5,526 nucleotides of DNA from CAYSDH01 sp964429805. Lineage in GTDB: Bacteria > Bacteroidota > Bacteroidia > Flavobacteriales_D > JABDKJ01. Made by a program: the position numbers and the translations under genes. Shown piece after piece: positions 5,507 through 5,526 of this stretch. Location: NCBI GenBank assembly GCA_964429805.1, contig CAYSDH010000119.1, positions 1-5,526 of the forward strand. Reading direction: 5' to 3'. The first letter of the stretch is position 1. Every line of letters starts with the position of its first letter. Under the pieces are notes generated by a model. The model was given only the letters and a program-made list of their open reading frames with translations, did not search any database and was not told the DNA's origin.

Positions 5507-5526
5507 ATTGTTGATTTCGCCAGTCA

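Noticed and set aside
5434..5526. Start of another gene downstream
   Set aside because: The remaining 93 bases hold two hairpins and no open frame with recognisable content.

Overview
The window holds one compact methionine-biosynthesis operon, all on the + strand, with its complete control region and probable end. The likely host is a member of the Bacteroidetes, probably Flavobacteriales. The grounds are a Bacteroidetes-type promoter (TTG, 19-base spacer, TAnnTTTG), almost no Shine-Dalgarno sequences, moderate GC, and a giant MetX-aspartokinase-homoserine dehydrogenase fusion of a kind I remember from flavobacteria. That memory could not be checked here, so the assignment is an inference.

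Layout: 1-101 is a large imperfect palindrome that looks like an intergenic repeat. A candidate promoter lies at 188-217, and a perfect 14-base palindrome covers the expected transcription start (222-235). A textbook SAM-I (S-box) riboswitch follows at 252-354. Its expression platform can be read directly: a 10-bp antiterminator (352-361 with 374-383) competes both with riboswitch helix P1 and with an intrinsic terminator (371-410). Three genes come next, each overlapping its neighbour: an OsmC/YhfA-type thiol protein (448-867), an O-acylhomoserine sulfhydrylase of the MetZ type (857-2032), and an 1134-residue protein joining homoserine O-acyltransferase, aspartokinase and homoserine dehydrogenase (2029-5433). 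The last 93 bases hold two hairpins, the second resembling an intrinsic terminator, and no gene.

How it works together: the kinase and dehydrogenase of the fusion act on either side of aspartate-semialdehyde dehydrogenase (not encoded here) to make homoserine. The N-terminal MetX domain of the same polypeptide acylates homoserine. MetZ then replaces the acyl group with sulfide to give homocysteine. High SAM should end transcription before the first gene, so the SAM pool controls flux from aspartate to homocysteine. Because homoserine also feeds threonine synthesis, this wiring would put part of threonine supply under SAM control unless another aspartokinase-homoserine dehydrogenase exists elsewhere.

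I see no mobile element, CRISPR array, tRNA or rRNA, and nothing that amounts to a wholly new system. The points most worth a second look are the three-enzyme fusion under a riboswitch, unusual residues in normally invariant aspartokinase motifs, a shortened MetX domain, and the unexplained OsmC partner.
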